From: Corynebacterium sp. CNCTC7651
Lineage (GTDB): Bacteria > Actinomycetota > Actinomycetes > Mycobacteriales > Mycobacteriaceae
Length of the DNA stretch: 64,000 nt
Assembly (NCBI RefSeq): GCF_021496665.1
Contig: NZ_CP071246.1
Coordinates: 496,001 to 560,000, forward strand
Direction: 5' to 3'
Positions 32,236 through 42,738 of the stretch are shown piece by piece. The notes under the pieces were generated by a model that worked only from the letters and a program-made list of their open reading frames with translations, ran no database searches and was not told the origin of the DNA. Positions within the stretch are counted from its first letter, which is position 1. Each line of letters begins with the position of its first letter. A program made the translations under genes and the position numbers.

Positions 32236-33879
32236 CTAAAGGTCCCCGGCGTCTACCAGCCGGTATGCATAACCCTGCTCCGCCAAGAAGCGTTGGCGGC
32301 GGGCGGCGTATTCGGCATCCAGGGTGTCGCGCGCAACGATCGTGTAAAACAACGCCTCCGCGCCGTCCGCCTTCGGGCGCAGCAAACGGCCCAGCCGCTG
32401 CGCCTCCTCCTGGCGCGAGCCAAACGTGCCGGAGATCTGGATTCCCACCGCCGCTTCCGGCAGATCGATGGAGAAGTTCGCAACCTTACTTACCACCAGC
32501 GTGGAAATTTCCCCGCGCCGGAAAGCATCGAAGGTTGCTTCTCGACGTTTGGTTGAAGAAGCGCCGTCGATAAGCGGAGCCCCAATATGGGCGGCCACTT
32601 CCTCCAGCTGATCCACGTACGCCCCAATCACCAGCGTCTGCTTGCCAGCGTGTTGCGCAAGAATGCGGTCCAGCGCCGCAAGTTTGCCCTGGCTGCATGC
32701 GGCGATGCGGTAGCGCTCGCGGGTCTCCGCGGTGGCGTAGGTGAGGCGCTCTTCAGGGGAGAGTTCCGTGCGCACCTCCACGCACTCCGCGGTGGCGATG
32801 TAGCCGGCCAGCTCGAGTTCTTTCCACGGTGCGTCGTAGCGCTTGGGGCCGATGAGGGAGAAGACGTCGTCCTCACGGCCATCCTCGCGCACCAGCGTTG
32901 CCGTGAGCCCGAGCCGGCGGCGGGATTGCAGGTCCGCGGCCATGCGGAAGACGGGGGCGGGGAGGAGGTGCACCTCGTCGTAAATAATCAGCCCCCAGTC
33001 GCGCGAGTCGAACAGTTCCAGCGCCTTGTACTCGCCCTTGGTCTTGCGTGTAACCACCTGGTACGTGGCGATGGTGACGGGGCGGATCTCCTTGCGTTCG
33101 CCGGAGTACTCGCCGATCTCGTTCGGGGTGAGGCTGGTGCGGCGCAGCAGCTCATCGCGCCACTGCCGTCCGGCGACGGTGTTGGTGACTAGAATCAGCG
33201 TGGTGGTTTTGGCCTGCGCCATTGAGGCGGCGCCGACGATGGTCTTGCCCGCGCCGCACGGCAGGACGACAACGCCGGAGCCGCCCTCCCAGAACGAGTC
33301 CGTGGCGTAGCGCTGGTAATCGCGCAGGTCCCACCCATCACCCGCGGTGAGGTCGATCGGGTGGTGCTCCCCGTCCACGTACCCGGCCAAGTCCTCCACA
33401 GGCCAGCCCAGCTTGGTCAGCTCCTGCTTGATCCGCCCGCGTTCCGACGGATGCACCGGAGCCGTCACGTGGTCAATCGGCGTGCCCGTGAGCGGATGGA
33501 TCTTCTTGCTTTTGAGCACCTCGGTGAGGATCGCCGGTTCCTCAGCCTCGAGGATCAGCCCGTGGGCTGGGTGCTTGATCAGCTTCAACCGGCCGTAGCG
33601 GGCCATGGTCTCGGCGACGTCGATAAGCAGGGCCTGGGGGACCGGGAAGCGGGAGAAGCGCTCCAGCACGTCCACGGCTTGCTCCGCATCGAATCCGGCG
33701 GCGCGTGCGTTCCACAGCGCAAGCGGGGTAATGCGGTAGGTGTGCACGTGCTCCGGCGCGCGCTCCAGCTCCGCGAACGGGGCGATCGCAGCTCGGGCGG
33801 CGACGGCCTGCGGGTGCGCCACCTCAAGCAGAACGGTTTTGTCTGATTGGACAATCAGGGGGCCGTCGCCGAGGGGCAT
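32236..33879 (-). CDS. DNA repair helicase XPB
   Basis: Superfamily 2, 3'-5' DNA helicase of 547 residues, a bacterial homologue of eukaryotic XPB/Rad25. The N-terminal damage-recognition-like domain precedes the motor: LRDYQRYA (Q motif), PCGAGKT (Walker A), IIYDEVHLLPA (DEVH box), GLTATLVREDG (motif III) and QISGTFGSRQEEAQRLGRLLRPK (motifs V-VI). Family members act in DNA repair or transcription; the precise bacterial role is open. The helicase-associated protein encoded about 2 kb upstream on the same strand is a usual genomic partner. Confidence 0.94.
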   Translation of the reverse strand: MPLGDGPLIVQSDKTVLLEVAHPQAVAARAAIAPFAELERAPEHVHTYRITPLALWNARAAGFDAEQAVDVLERFSRFPVPQALLIDVAETMARYGRLKLIKHPAHGLILEAEEPAILTEVLKSKKIHPLTGTPIDHVTAPVHPSERGRIKQELTKLGWPVEDLAGYVDGEHHPIDLTAGDGWDLRDYQRYATDSFWEGGSGVVVLPCGAGKTIVGAASMAQAKTTTLILVTNTVAGRQWRDELLRRTSLTPNEIGEYSGERKEIRPVTIATYQVVTRKTKGEYKALELFDSRDWGLIIYDEVHLLPAPVFRMAADLQSRRRLGLTATLVREDGREDDVFSLIGPKRYDAPWKELELAGYIATAECVEVRTELSPEERLTYATAETRERYRIAACSQGKLAALDRILAQHAGKQTLVIGAYVDQLEEVAAHIGAPLIDGASSTKRREATFDAFRRGEISTLVVSKVANFSIDLPEAAVGIQISGTFGSRQEEAQRLGRLLRPKADGAEALFYTIVARDTLDAEYAARRQRFLAEQGYAYRLVDAGDL

Positions 33880-33954
33880 GGTGGGAGGTCCTTTCCGCCG
33901 GAGTGTGTGGGCATGCGTTGTAGTGCAACACCGGGGAGAGGACCAAGATTCCCG

Positions 33955-35163
33955 CTACGCGCGCGAGCCCTTCAGCGCCTCGGACCACTTGGTCACGCGG
34001 CCGTTGTTCAGGATGGAGCGGCGGTAAATGCGCGCCGCCAGCCACACTACGGCGATGGTTGCCGCCAGCGCGATGAGGAAGGACAGGCCCAGCTGTAGTG
34101 CGGAGAAGTCGCCCGCGGCGTAGCTGAGCGGCGCGGCGAAGATGGACAGCGGCGGGATCCAGGAGCAGACCTGCATCCAGGTCGAATCCGTTTCCATCCA
34201 GCCGAACGCTGGGACGTACGCGCTTAGCATGATCAGCAGCAGGATCGGCATCTGGGTGGATTGCAGGTCTTCCGTGCGCTGCACCATGGCACCCGCCGCG
34301 GCGTACAGCGCGCCGAAGAACAGCATGCCCAGGATCCAGGCGATGAGCATCACCGGCAGGATGGACCAGTCGAAGGGGATGTTGTCCAGCAGGCCGGAAA
34401 ACTGCAGCCCCAGCGCGCCAGCGCCAAGCATGACCGCGGTAGCGATGAAGCCGAAGAGCAGGGTGCCCAGGAGCTTGCCGGCGAGGAAGTCCATAGGGCG
34501 CACGGACGCCAGGACCAGTTCCACCACGCGGGAGGATTTTTCTTCGGTAACGCGGCTGCCCACCTGGGCGGCGAACGTGATCACGGTGAAGATCATGATC
34601 ATCAAAGACACGAACGCGGTGAGCAAGCGGATGAACGTTGCCTCGGATGTTCCGCTCTCCTCGTCCGCTGCTTCGGCCACGTCCACCGGCTTCACCTCAA
34701 TCTGTGGGGCGGCTGCCGCGTACGCAGCCGGGTCCACGCCGAGCGATTCCAGCGCCTTCGCTTGGGCTTGCTGTTCTGCAAGCGCCTCCGCCGCAGAAAG
34801 TACGGAGGTGTTGGGGAAGCCGTCTGAGATGACCTCCCAGGTGTCGCCCTCCGCAACGATGGCCGCTTCCACGTCGCCGTCGCGGACAAGGCGCTCCGCC
34901 TCGGCGCGGTCGGCCGCACCTTGGGCATCTAGGCCGGAACCGTCAAAGAGCTGCGATTCCACACCGACGGTGGCCACGCTGGTCCCGGCGTCTTCGCCCT
35001 CGTCCTTGTTCATCTGCCAAGTGAAAAACCCGATGAAACCGAGCATGACCAGGATGAGGATAAGGAGGGTGATCAGCACGCTGCGGGTCTTGGCCAGGAT
35101 CTGCATCTCCCGTACGGCGGTGGTCTTGATGGTGTGCCAGGAAGAATACGTCGATGCTGTCAT
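33955..35163 (-). CDS. ABC transporter permease (NatB-like, ABC-2 family)
   Basis: Membrane subunit of 402 residues. One N-terminal helix (VLITLLILILVMLGFIGFFTW) is followed by a large extracytoplasmic domain (about 60-190) and five to six C-terminal helices, the NatB/YhaP plan. RVTEEKSSRVVELVLASVRP before the helices is the classic ABC-2 motif. Its ATG overlaps the TAA of the ATPase gene by 1 nt, so both are co-translated. The exported substrate is unknown. Confidence 0.9.
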   Translation of the reverse strand: MTASTYSSWHTIKTTAVREMQILAKTRSVLITLLILILVMLGFIGFFTWQMNKDEGEDAGTSVATVGVESQLFDGSGLDAQGAADRAEAERLVRDGDVEAAIVAEGDTWEVISDGFPNTSVLSAAEALAEQQAQAKALESLGVDPAAYAAAAPQIEVKPVDVAEAADEESGTSEATFIRLLTAFVSLMIMIFTVITFAAQVGSRVTEEKSSRVVELVLASVRPMDFLAGKLLGTLLFGFIATAVMLGAGALGLQFSGLLDNIPFDWSILPVMLIAWILGMLFFGALYAAAGAMVQRTEDLQSTQMPILLLIMLSAYVPAFGWMETDSTWMQVCSWIPPLSIFAAPLSYAAGDFSALQLGLSFLIALAATIAVVWLAARIYRRSILNNGRVTKWSEALKGSRA

Positions 35164-36044
35164 TACTTCACAACCTCCTTGAACAGGTCGTTGAGATCGG
35201 GGACGACGCGGGTGAACTCATGGACCGGACCAGCAGCAAGCGCCGCCTGGAGAATGCGCTGATCATCATCCACGCTCTGGGTTTCCAGGATGACGTGGTT
35301 CAGGGAATCGTCGATAAGCACAGTGCCCTGCGGGAACCAGCCGCGCGCCTGCGTGCCCACCCGGAAGCGAATGGGGCCGCCCGCGCGCAGCTCGTCGACG
35401 GTGCCTTCGGCCACCATGCGGCCTCGGGTGACAATGCCGATGCGGTCGCACAGACGCTGCACCAGGTCGAGCTGATGGGAAGAGAAAACGACGGGCACGC
35501 CGTGGGTGCGGGCGCGGTCCGTCAGCATCCGGCTCATCACATCCACGGCGACGGGGTCGAGGCCGGAAAACGGCTCGTCCAAAATCAGGATCTCCGGATC
35601 ATGGATCAGCGACGCCGCAAGCTGCACGCGCTGCTGGTTACCCAGGGAGAGGTCATCCAACTTCGCGTCCAGGCGCTCCCCGAGGCCGAGCTCCGTGAGC
35701 AGCTCGGTGCCGCGCTGCTTGGCGACGTCCGCTTCCACACCATGCAGCTTGGCAAGGAACACTAATTGGTCCAGGATCTTCTCCTTGCCGTAGAGCCCGC
35801 GCTCCTCCGGCATGTAGCCGATACGGCGCCGCGTGTCATCGTTGAGCGGCTCGCCGTTGAGCAGCACCTGACCCGAATCAGTCTCCAGCACGCCAAGCGC
35901 GATACGCATGGTGGTGGACTTGCCCGCACCGTTCGACCCGACGAAACCGTAAATCTCGCCAGGGCCGACGGTGAAACTCATGCCGTCGAGGGCCTGCACC
36001 TCGCCAAAGCGCTTGTGCAGGTCTTGCACTTCCAGGGTGGTCAC
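35163..36044 (-). CDS. ABC transporter ATP-binding protein (NatA-like)
   Basis: ATPase of 293 residues. GTG 36044 follows AAAGGTGA. Walker A is GSNGAGKSTT, the signature LSLGNQQRVQLAASL and Walker B ILILDEPFSGLDPVAV, with switch VVFSSHQLDLV. The C-terminal extension of about 80 residues is typical of DrrA/NatA exporters. The signature has LSLGN instead of LSGGQ, which is frequent in this subgroup. Confidence 0.93.
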   Translation of the reverse strand: MTTLEVQDLHKRFGEVQALDGMSFTVGPGEIYGFVGSNGAGKSTTMRIALGVLETDSGQVLLNGEPLNDDTRRRIGYMPEERGLYGKEKILDQLVFLAKLHGVEADVAKQRGTELLTELGLGERLDAKLDDLSLGNQQRVQLAASLIHDPEILILDEPFSGLDPVAVDVMSRMLTDRARTHGVPVVFSSHQLDLVQRLCDRIGIVTRGRMVAEGTVDELRAGGPIRFRVGTQARGWFPQGTVLIDDSLNHVILETQSVDDDQRILQAALAAGPVHEFTRVVPDLNDLFKEVVK

Positions 36045-36094
36045 AAGGTCACCTTTCTGTGGGGAACAATGGCCGACCCCCAAGGTAGTGGTTT

Positions 36095-38179
36095 TCAGCG
36101 CAAAACGGCTCGGGTGATCCGGGAAAGTGAAATCCTGATCACCCGGTCCGTGGCTTCATCCAGCGCGTCGACCTGCCCGGCGTTAACGGAAAGTGGCAGC
36201 ACGGTCGCGGTTTGTCCGCGGCCGTTGCTGTCTACGTACCCCAGTGTGACGTGGCGGCGCGCGCGTGCCGCGGCCCGCAGCGTCTCCAGGGTGTCGGTGC
36301 CCGTCTGTCCGCCCTCGGGTCTGTCTATGGCGTTTGTACGCAGCGCCGCGATTACGCGTTCGGCGTACTCCGGCTCCACGCTTCGCCTGCTGGGTAGCTC
36401 CGAGACGCTCCCGTTTGCAAGGAGTGGCTCCGGCGCGAGGTCGATCTGCACACCTTGGTTGTTCTCGGCGGCGGGTTGGAAACCCGCGTCGCGCAGCCGA
36501 GCCATGAGCCGCGGCAACGGTTCCTCCGACACCGCGACCGTCGGTGCGAGCACCCGAACAGGCACCTGCTGCGCGACCAGCGCGATCAGTGCCGGATCTT
36601 CGCTGCGCAGGTAACTCATCGCGCTGCCCGCACGAATCGCCCCGTGGTTCCGCGCCACATCCTCCACTAGGTACGTCACCGCCTGCGGCACGTTCCCAAG
36701 CACGTGCGCATCCAGCCAGGCACGGATTTCGGCACCGGTCAGACCGCTGTCCAGGGCTTTGCGTATCGACGCCTGCGTTAACCTCCACACGCTCGCAAGA
36801 CCAGGCGATTCCAGCTCGGCGATTCGCTCCACGAAACGGGCCGCCTCAGGGGCCAGCGGGCCAGGCGCGAGCAGGGTCATGTCCGCTTGCGCAATCAGGG
36901 TGTCCACCTCTGCCGGCACTAGGGGAGCGGCTGCGGCGGAGATCGAAGAACCGTCGAAAAGCGCGAGCAGCGGGGAGGACTCGGTAGGGGAGCCGCCCGG
37001 GGATGCGAGCGCACCCACGGTGTGGGCTTCTGCGGCCACGGCGGCGATGTCCTCGTCGCGGAGGCGAGACGCGTCGAGCGGGGCGTTGAACAGCAGGCGC
37101 TGCATGTCGCCGCCGTTTCGGAGGATGGTGAGGCGGTTCTCGCGGGCCCACGGGGTGTGGGTCTCGGTGGCGAATACTTTGTAATTGGGGTCAAGGCGCC
37201 AAGGGGAAGCCACCCATGCCCGAAGCAGTACCGCCCACTGGTCCGCCAGCGTGGCGTGCAGCCAATCCAGCGCCTGGTTGCTTGCGGCGAGGTATTCGGT
37301 GACCTCGAACTGGTCTGGGTAAGCGGGACCGGTGAGCCCCGCCGCGTCGGCGACGGTGAGGTGCAGCGCGGGATCGAATCCGAGGGTCTTGCTCAGCGTT
37401 CCGTGTGCGCGCACGCCCAGCGTGCCGTCCTTGTTCAGCACTGCCGGCGCTGTCAGGAGATGGGTGAGCAGTTGGCGGGTCTGGCGGACGAATTCGAGGC
37501 CCTGTCCGGCAGCCGCTTGGTCCGCTGTCGCTTGATCGGTGCTCGGTTCCGCCGGTGTTTGCGTGGGGAAGATGCGTGGTGTGCGCCCCGCCACTACGTC
37601 GCGGACCTGGCGGGGGAGGCGCACCGTGGTGTCATCAACGCGCGCGAGTAGCTGCTTTGTGATCAAGCGGGCGACCGGGGTCGCGGGGTCCGCGCCGGGC
37701 GCGGCCGCCCTGGTGGTGCCGAGGCCGCTGGACGCTGCCAGAGTGTCCAGGACCCGGCGCTCCAGCGCCGGCAGGTCGCGGACCAGGTCGGCGACGTTGT
37801 CCGGCGCGGTGTCTCCGATGCGCCAGCCGGGAGGCAGGGCGCTTAACGTGCCGGGGGCGATACGGACGGCAGTGTCGGGGCCATAAATCAGCGCCCGCTC
37901 GCGCAGCCGCGTGAGATCGCCGAGCGATCCTGCGGTGCGTCCCTCAGTTGCGTCCACCGAGCTGAGTTCGGCGCCGCGGTCAGCCAAGCCCTCGAGCGCG
38001 ATGAGGTCGGCGGCGTTGAGCGAATGCAGCGCGGCGTGCATGGACGCGGGGAGGGCAAGACGCGAAGCCAGGGCGCCGATGGAGGGCGGGATGGGGAAGA
38101 AGGCATCCGGGCGGGTGGTGATGAGCGTGCGAAGCTGCTCATCCGTCAAGCCTGCGAGGGCATCCTGGAATGTAGACAT
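36095..38179 (-). CDS. Helicase-associated domain protein (XPB/Ssl2-like, Helicase_C_3)
   Basis: A 694-residue actinobacterial protein related to the helicase_C_3 / XPB-Ssl2-like family. It has no Walker motifs, so it is not itself a helicase. The C-terminal part (EYAERVIAALRTN, RHVTLGYVDSNGRGQTATVLPLS) resembles a WYL-type ligand-binding domain. The start at 38179 (MSTFQDALAGLTDEQLRTL) is preferred over longer upstream readings. Proximity to XPB suggests joint action in a DNA repair or transcription context, which remains inference. Confidence 0.85.
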   Translation of the reverse strand: MSTFQDALAGLTDEQLRTLITTRPDAFFPIPPSIGALASRLALPASMHAALHSLNAADLIALEGLADRGAELSSVDATEGRTAGSLGDLTRLRERALIYGPDTAVRIAPGTLSALPPGWRIGDTAPDNVADLVRDLPALERRVLDTLAASSGLGTTRAAAPGADPATPVARLITKQLLARVDDTTVRLPRQVRDVVAGRTPRIFPTQTPAEPSTDQATADQAAAGQGLEFVRQTRQLLTHLLTAPAVLNKDGTLGVRAHGTLSKTLGFDPALHLTVADAAGLTGPAYPDQFEVTEYLAASNQALDWLHATLADQWAVLLRAWVASPWRLDPNYKVFATETHTPWARENRLTILRNGGDMQRLLFNAPLDASRLRDEDIAAVAAEAHTVGALASPGGSPTESSPLLALFDGSSISAAAAPLVPAEVDTLIAQADMTLLAPGPLAPEAARFVERIAELESPGLASVWRLTQASIRKALDSGLTGAEIRAWLDAHVLGNVPQAVTYLVEDVARNHGAIRAGSAMSYLRSEDPALIALVAQQVPVRVLAPTVAVSEEPLPRLMARLRDAGFQPAAENNQGVQIDLAPEPLLANGSVSELPSRRSVEPEYAERVIAALRTNAIDRPEGGQTGTDTLETLRAAARARRHVTLGYVDSNGRGQTATVLPLSVNAGQVDALDEATDRVIRISLSRITRAVLR

Positions 38180-38230
38180 TTCGCCCCATGTTACGTGCGT
38201 TTTGTCGGCCGACATGAAAGAATGAGGGGC

Positions 38231-38425
38231 ATGGCTAAAGATGCAGCGAAGATCGGTCGCGCGAACCCGGCGTGGCCCACTCAGGTCCCTGGTAACGGTC
38301 ACCCGGTGACGGAGATTTCCTCCAAGCTCACCGGCGCAAACAGCCCGTTTGGCAACGAGCTGGTGCTGCCGCTGCCGGCAGAGCAGACCGGCTACGTGCA
38401 CACCACCACCCGCCTGAACCGTTAA
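38231..38425 (+). CDS. Small conserved protein of unknown function
   Basis: A 64-residue basic protein starting MAKDAAKIGRANPAWP, with GNGHPVTEISSKLTGANS and ending TTTRLNR. It is divergent from the helicase-associated gene and followed by a bidirectional terminator. AUG 38231 is preceded by GAGGGGC at close range. No domain recognised; the clear start signal and terminator support it as a real gene. Confidence 0.7.
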   Translation: MAKDAAKIGRANPAWPTQVPGNGHPVTEISSKLTGANSPFGNELVLPLPAEQTGYVHTTTRLNR

Positions 38426-38447
38426 GCGTCTGGCGCGGTAAAGCAGA

Positions 38448-38484
38448 AAGCGCCGGCTACCCCAACTGTGGGTGGCCGGCGCTT
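38448..38484. terminator. Bidirectional terminator
   Basis: AAGCGCCGGCTACCCC and GGGTGGCCGGCGCTT form a long stem between the convergent small gene and rpf; A and T runs on either side serve both directions. Confidence 0.88.
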
Positions 38485-38513
38485 GTGCGTGCGCGCCAGG
38501 TGCTTTGTGCTGC

Positions 38514-39410
<897 letters not shown>

Positions 39411-39451
39411 CTAACTTTTCGTTATTGGGGAGTAGAAGGAGGTCTGTAGCC

Positions 39452-39835
39452 ATGCCAGTTGGAAAAGTGAAGTGGTACGACGCAGAGAAGGGATTCGGGT
39501 TCGCATCTAACCCGGGCGAGGAGGACGTGTTCATTGGAAAGAACGTGCTCCCCGATGGTGTGGATGAACTCGTCCCCGGCCAGCGCATTGAGTTTGATTT
39601 CGCGGCCGGTCGCCGCGGCCCGCAGGCACTGCGGGTGAAGGTGTTGGAGACGCCGAAGCGCCGCCCGATTCACCGCCGCAAGCCGGAGGAGCTTGGCAGC
39701 ATGCTCGCGGATGTGATGACGATGATTGAGACGCAGATTCAGCCCGCGCTCACCGGCGGCCACTACCCGGACCGCAAGGAGAGCCGCCAGGTGGCGGAGA
39801 TCCTGCGCGCGGTGGCGAAGGAGCTGGACGCGTAA
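39452..39835 (+). CDS. Cold-shock domain protein with C-terminal extension
   Basis: RNA/DNA-binding protein of 127 residues. The cold-shock domain (1-67) has GKVKWYDAEKGFGFASNP (RNP1 as KGFGFA) and EDVFIGKNVL (RNP2-like, with VFI). A C-terminal extension of about 60 residues (RRKPEELGSMLADVMTMIE and AEILRAVAKEL) is helical and is shared with corynebacterial CspB-type proteins. ATG 39452 has AAGGAGG 11 nt upstream. Confidence 0.9.
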   Translation: MPVGKVKWYDAEKGFGFASNPGEEDVFIGKNVLPDGVDELVPGQRIEFDFAAGRRGPQALRVKVLETPKRRPIHRRKPEELGSMLADVMTMIETQIQPALTGGHYPDRKESRQVAEILRAVAKELDA

Positions 39836-39860
39836 TCACATACGCGGCGGGCGGCTCGGC

Positions 39861-40358
39861 CTACTCGAACCCGATAGACCAGGTGGCGATGACGGGGATT
39901 TCCTCCCCGGCATCGTCTTTATCTATTTCTAGGGCGGATACTTCCGCGACGACGAGCTTCGCGCCCGAGTCCGTCACGGCGGCGATCTCCTGCGACGTTG
40001 CCTCTCCGGAGGTGAAGACGATTTCGGCGTTGGCCGCGGGATCGTCGTAGATCATCAGCAGCCGCCACGAGCCGTCCGCGATCTCGGGCGGAACGGTGAC
40101 GGTCACGGTGGCTGGGTCGAGCCCCATCGCCGGCGGCGTACCGCCGTCGCACTCCTGATCCAGCTCGCACACCGTGTACGGGGCGATCTCCAGGACATCG
40201 CCGGCGGAGGCGACTTCAACCCGCAGATCCCGCACCGGGGTACCGGGCCGGTTGCGCTGCCACTCCATCACCCCGTACACCGCCACCACCAGCACAAGTG
40301 CCGCGACGACGATCGCCGCCACCTGCGCCCAACCCTGACCTTGCCGCCGCTGTGCCAT
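39861..40358 (-). CDS. DUF2771 family membrane-anchored protein
   Basis: A 165-residue protein with one N-terminal membrane helix (VAAIVVAALVLVVAVYGVM) and an extracytoplasmic beta-rich domain containing a likely disulfide (YTVCELDQECDG). It resembles DUF2771, usual in Corynebacterium at this locus. It follows the glutamine cyclotransferase gene closely (about 10 nt) on the same strand. Function unknown. Confidence 0.75.
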   Translation of the reverse strand: MAQRRQGQGWAQVAAIVVAALVLVVAVYGVMEWQRNRPGTPVRDLRVEVASAGDVLEIAPYTVCELDQECDGGTPPAMGLDPATVTVTVPPEIADGSWRLLMIYDDPAANAEIVFTSGEATSQEIAAVTDSGAKLVVAEVSALEIDKDDAGEEIPVIATWSIGFE

Positions 40359-40367
40359 GGCGCAAGG

Positions 40368-41174
40368 CTACCCCGCGGGTTCAAACGCAACGCGGTAGAG
40401 GTCCGGCCAACGCTTGCCGGTGAGGTAGAACTCCTCCGTGCCGGGGATATGCGCGATGCCGTTCAGGACGTTGTTCGGCTCCGGGGCGGCGTTGTTGGGC
40501 ACCGCGGAGGCGTCAATCACGGCCGTCACCTCACCGGTGGCGGCATCAATGCGCATGATGTCCGTTGTGGTGAACACGTTGGCGTACACCACGTCTCCCA
40601 CACACTCCAGCTCGTTGAGCCCCGCCACCGCCTGCCCGTTCAGTGTCACGGTGAAGCGCTCCCGCTCTTCCAGCGTGGCGGGGTCCATGCGGCGCAGCTC
40701 GGAGGTGCCGTCAGAGAAAATCACTTCGCCCGCCTCCGGTCGCGCGCAAATGCCCCACCCTTCGCCGCTGTAACTCGCGCGGCCCGTCTCCTCCAGTGTC
40801 TCGGCATCGCGCCGCAGAGCAACGCCGTCGAGCCAGGTGAGTTGCCACAAAGAATCGTCGACACGCGTGATGCCCTCCCCGAAGTAGGCCGGGTCGATGT
40901 CCTGGGACGCGAGCACGGCGCCGTCGAGGGTGCGGCGGTAGATGCGGGACTCGCCCTCCATGCCGGTGCCCACGTAGAGGGTGCCGTCGGCTGCGACTTC
41001 GAGGCCCTGGGTGAAGCTGGTCGGGTCGAAGTCGTGGCGCTCCTTCACCACCGCCACCAGCCGTTCCGGCCCACCTGCATCCGGCGCGGGCTGGGTGCAA
41101 GCCGCCGGAAGCAGCGAGAGGGAGGACAGCGCGGCCACGGCAGGCAGCGCGAAGGAAAGGCGGCGTGCAGTCAT
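40368..41174 (-). CDS. Glutaminyl-peptide cyclotransferase (plant-type), lipoprotein
   Basis: Converts N-terminal glutamine of peptides to pyroglutamate; five-bladed beta-propeller family. The signal sequence ends in lipobox LLPAAC. Family features are DFDPTSFTQGLEV, GTGMEGESRIYRRTL, LWQLTWLDGVA, GEGWGIC, SDGTSELRRMDPAT, LNELECVGDVVYANVFTTTDI and LNGIAHIPGTEEFYLTGKRW. Start taken at ATG 41174; GTG 41180 is possible. It is encoded just upstream of the DUF2771 gene on the same strand, and both are surface proteins. Confidence 0.9.
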   Translation of the reverse strand: MTARRLSFALPAVAALSSLSLLPAACTQPAPDAGGPERLVAVVKERHDFDPTSFTQGLEVAADGTLYVGTGMEGESRIYRRTLDGAVLASQDIDPAYFGEGITRVDDSLWQLTWLDGVALRRDAETLEETGRASYSGEGWGICARPEAGEVIFSDGTSELRRMDPATLEERERFTVTLNGQAVAGLNELECVGDVVYANVFTTTDIMRIDAATGEVTAVIDASAVPNNAAPEPNNVLNGIAHIPGTEEFYLTGKRWPDLYRVAFEPAG

Positions 41175-41224
41175 GGGCACTACCGTAGTGCAGCGCCGCG
41201 AAGACGAACTTGCATAATAAGGGC

Positions 41225-41923
41225 GTGACTGATTCCACCTCCCGCTCCCGTTCCCGGTCGCGGCGCCGGAAGGCCGCGAAGTCCCCGCTGCTCGCGCCGT
41301 CTGCGGTGGCTACTGCCCGGCAGGCGCTTGAAGAGGTCGCCGGCGGCGAAGAGGTCGGCGACCACATCGGCGTGACCGGCCTGGGCGAGAACGTGGCCAC
41401 CCACCGCTTCGCCGCGGACGTCCCCGGCTACGCCGGCTGGGAATGGAACGCCGTGGTGGCGTGCGCCACTGGCTCGGACTGGGTGACCATCAACGAGGTC
41501 GCGCTCGTCCCCGCCACCGGCGCGCTCGAAGCGCCGGACTGGGTCCCGTACTCCGAGCGGCTGCGCCCCGGGGACCTCGGCCCGGGCGACGTCATGGAGC
41601 TTTTGCCTAACGACGATCGCGTGACCGAAGACTCCATGTCCCGCCACGCCATCACCTTCCCGGGGCGCGAAACCAAGCGCTACCTCACCGAGCAGGGCTT
41701 GAGCGCGGCGGAGCGCCGCTGGCGCACCGGAGACTTCGGGCCGAACAGCGAGTTCGCGGAAAAAGCGGCGCTGCACTGCCGCAGCTGCGCGTTCTACCTG
41801 CCAATGGGCGAGCCGGTGGGGGACAACTTCGGTGTGTGCACCAACGAATACTCCGCAGACGGGCATGCGGTGGCCGCGTCCTACGGCTGCGGCGCGCACT
41901 CCGACACCGCGGTGGTGAGCTAG
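41225..41923 (+). CDS. DUF3027 family protein
   Basis: A 232-residue actinobacterial protein of unknown function. GTG 41225 gives a Ser/Arg-rich start; motifs include GYAGWEWNAVVACA, VTINEVALVPATGALEAPDWVPYSERLRPGDLGPGD in the middle and four cysteines near the C terminus (ALHCRSCAFYLP, FGVCTNE, SYGCGAHS), which may bind a metal. It is divergent from the cyclotransferase gene and converges on the next. Confidence 0.82.
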   Translation: MTDSTSRSRSRSRRRKAAKSPLLAPSAVATARQALEEVAGGEEVGDHIGVTGLGENVATHRFAADVPGYAGWEWNAVVACATGSDWVTINEVALVPATGALEAPDWVPYSERLRPGDLGPGDVMELLPNDDRVTEDSMSRHAITFPGRETKRYLTEQGLSAAERRWRTGDFGPNSEFAEKAALHCRSCAFYLPMGEPVGDNFGVCTNEYSADGHAVAASYGCGAHSDTAVVS

Positions 41924-41933
41924 CGCGCCCGCG

Positions 41934-42692
41934 CTAGACCATGGAGGCGAGCAGCCTCCGCGCCTCGTTTACATCGCGGTGCGACGGCACGCCCCCGCGG
42001 TCAAACAGCGAGCGCGCCGGGAAGCGCGTGCCGTACTCCAGCCACGTATCCACCAGGCGGGCACCGTACACCGGGTCCACCACCCACACCTCGCTGTCGC
42101 GCAGCCGCGACGTGGCAAAACCTTCCGGCTCCTCCACTACCTCCACGCCGTAGCCGCCCAGGATCTGCAGCACGCCGTCCATGGCTATCGACGGGGCGGT
42201 CGCGGGATGCGTGGATACGTGCACGCGCCCCGGCTCCACGACCAGCAACGGGTTCATGATGGCGGAGATGGTGCGCAAGGAGGCGTCGACAAGCAAGCCC
42301 TCGTGCGCCGGAATGCCGGCCAGGACGGATTGCTGCCAGCCCAAGTCCGGCCCGAACTTGCCCGGTTCCGTGCGCTCATCGCGCACCGGGTCCGCCTGAA
42401 CGGTGATCTCGGACGGGGCGGGCGGGAGCGGGCGAAGCGACAGCGCAGGGGTGCCGCCGAGGACCTCCAACACGCCGCGGCGGGTGCCCGCCACGCCGGC
42501 GATCCGGATGCGGAGCTGCTGCAGGGCGGAAGGTGCGACGCCAAGGGACCGCAGCGCGGCGGCGTAACGCTCTGCGTCAATCACCGCGCCCTCGGACACC
42601 ACGAAGTTGAACACGTCCACGACGCCGCCCGCACCTCCAATAAGGCCGTAGTTGGTAAATTCCCCATCCAAGTGGGAGTCTATGACAGGCAT
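41934..42692 (-). CDS. Conserved hypothetical protein
   Basis: A 252-residue soluble protein that I cannot place in a family. Start at MPVIDSHLDGEFTNYG (42692). Notable segments: GVLEVLGGTPALSLRPLPP, GLLVDASLRTISAIMNPLLVV and SEVWVVDPVYGARLVDTWLEYGTRFP. No signal peptide or membrane helix. Divergent from the purine permease with a 46-bp gap. Confidence 0.7.
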   Translation of the reverse strand: MPVIDSHLDGEFTNYGLIGGAGGVVDVFNFVVSEGAVIDAERYAAALRSLGVAPSALQQLRIRIAGVAGTRRGVLEVLGGTPALSLRPLPPAPSEITVQADPVRDERTEPGKFGPDLGWQQSVLAGIPAHEGLLVDASLRTISAIMNPLLVVEPGRVHVSTHPATAPSIAMDGVLQILGGYGVEVVEEPEGFATSRLRDSEVWVVDPVYGARLVDTWLEYGTRFPARSLFDRGGVPSHRDVNEARRLLASMV

Positions 42693-42738
42693 TAGCCAGT
42701 CAAACTCAATGACCTTCCCATGATAAGGGGACCTTACC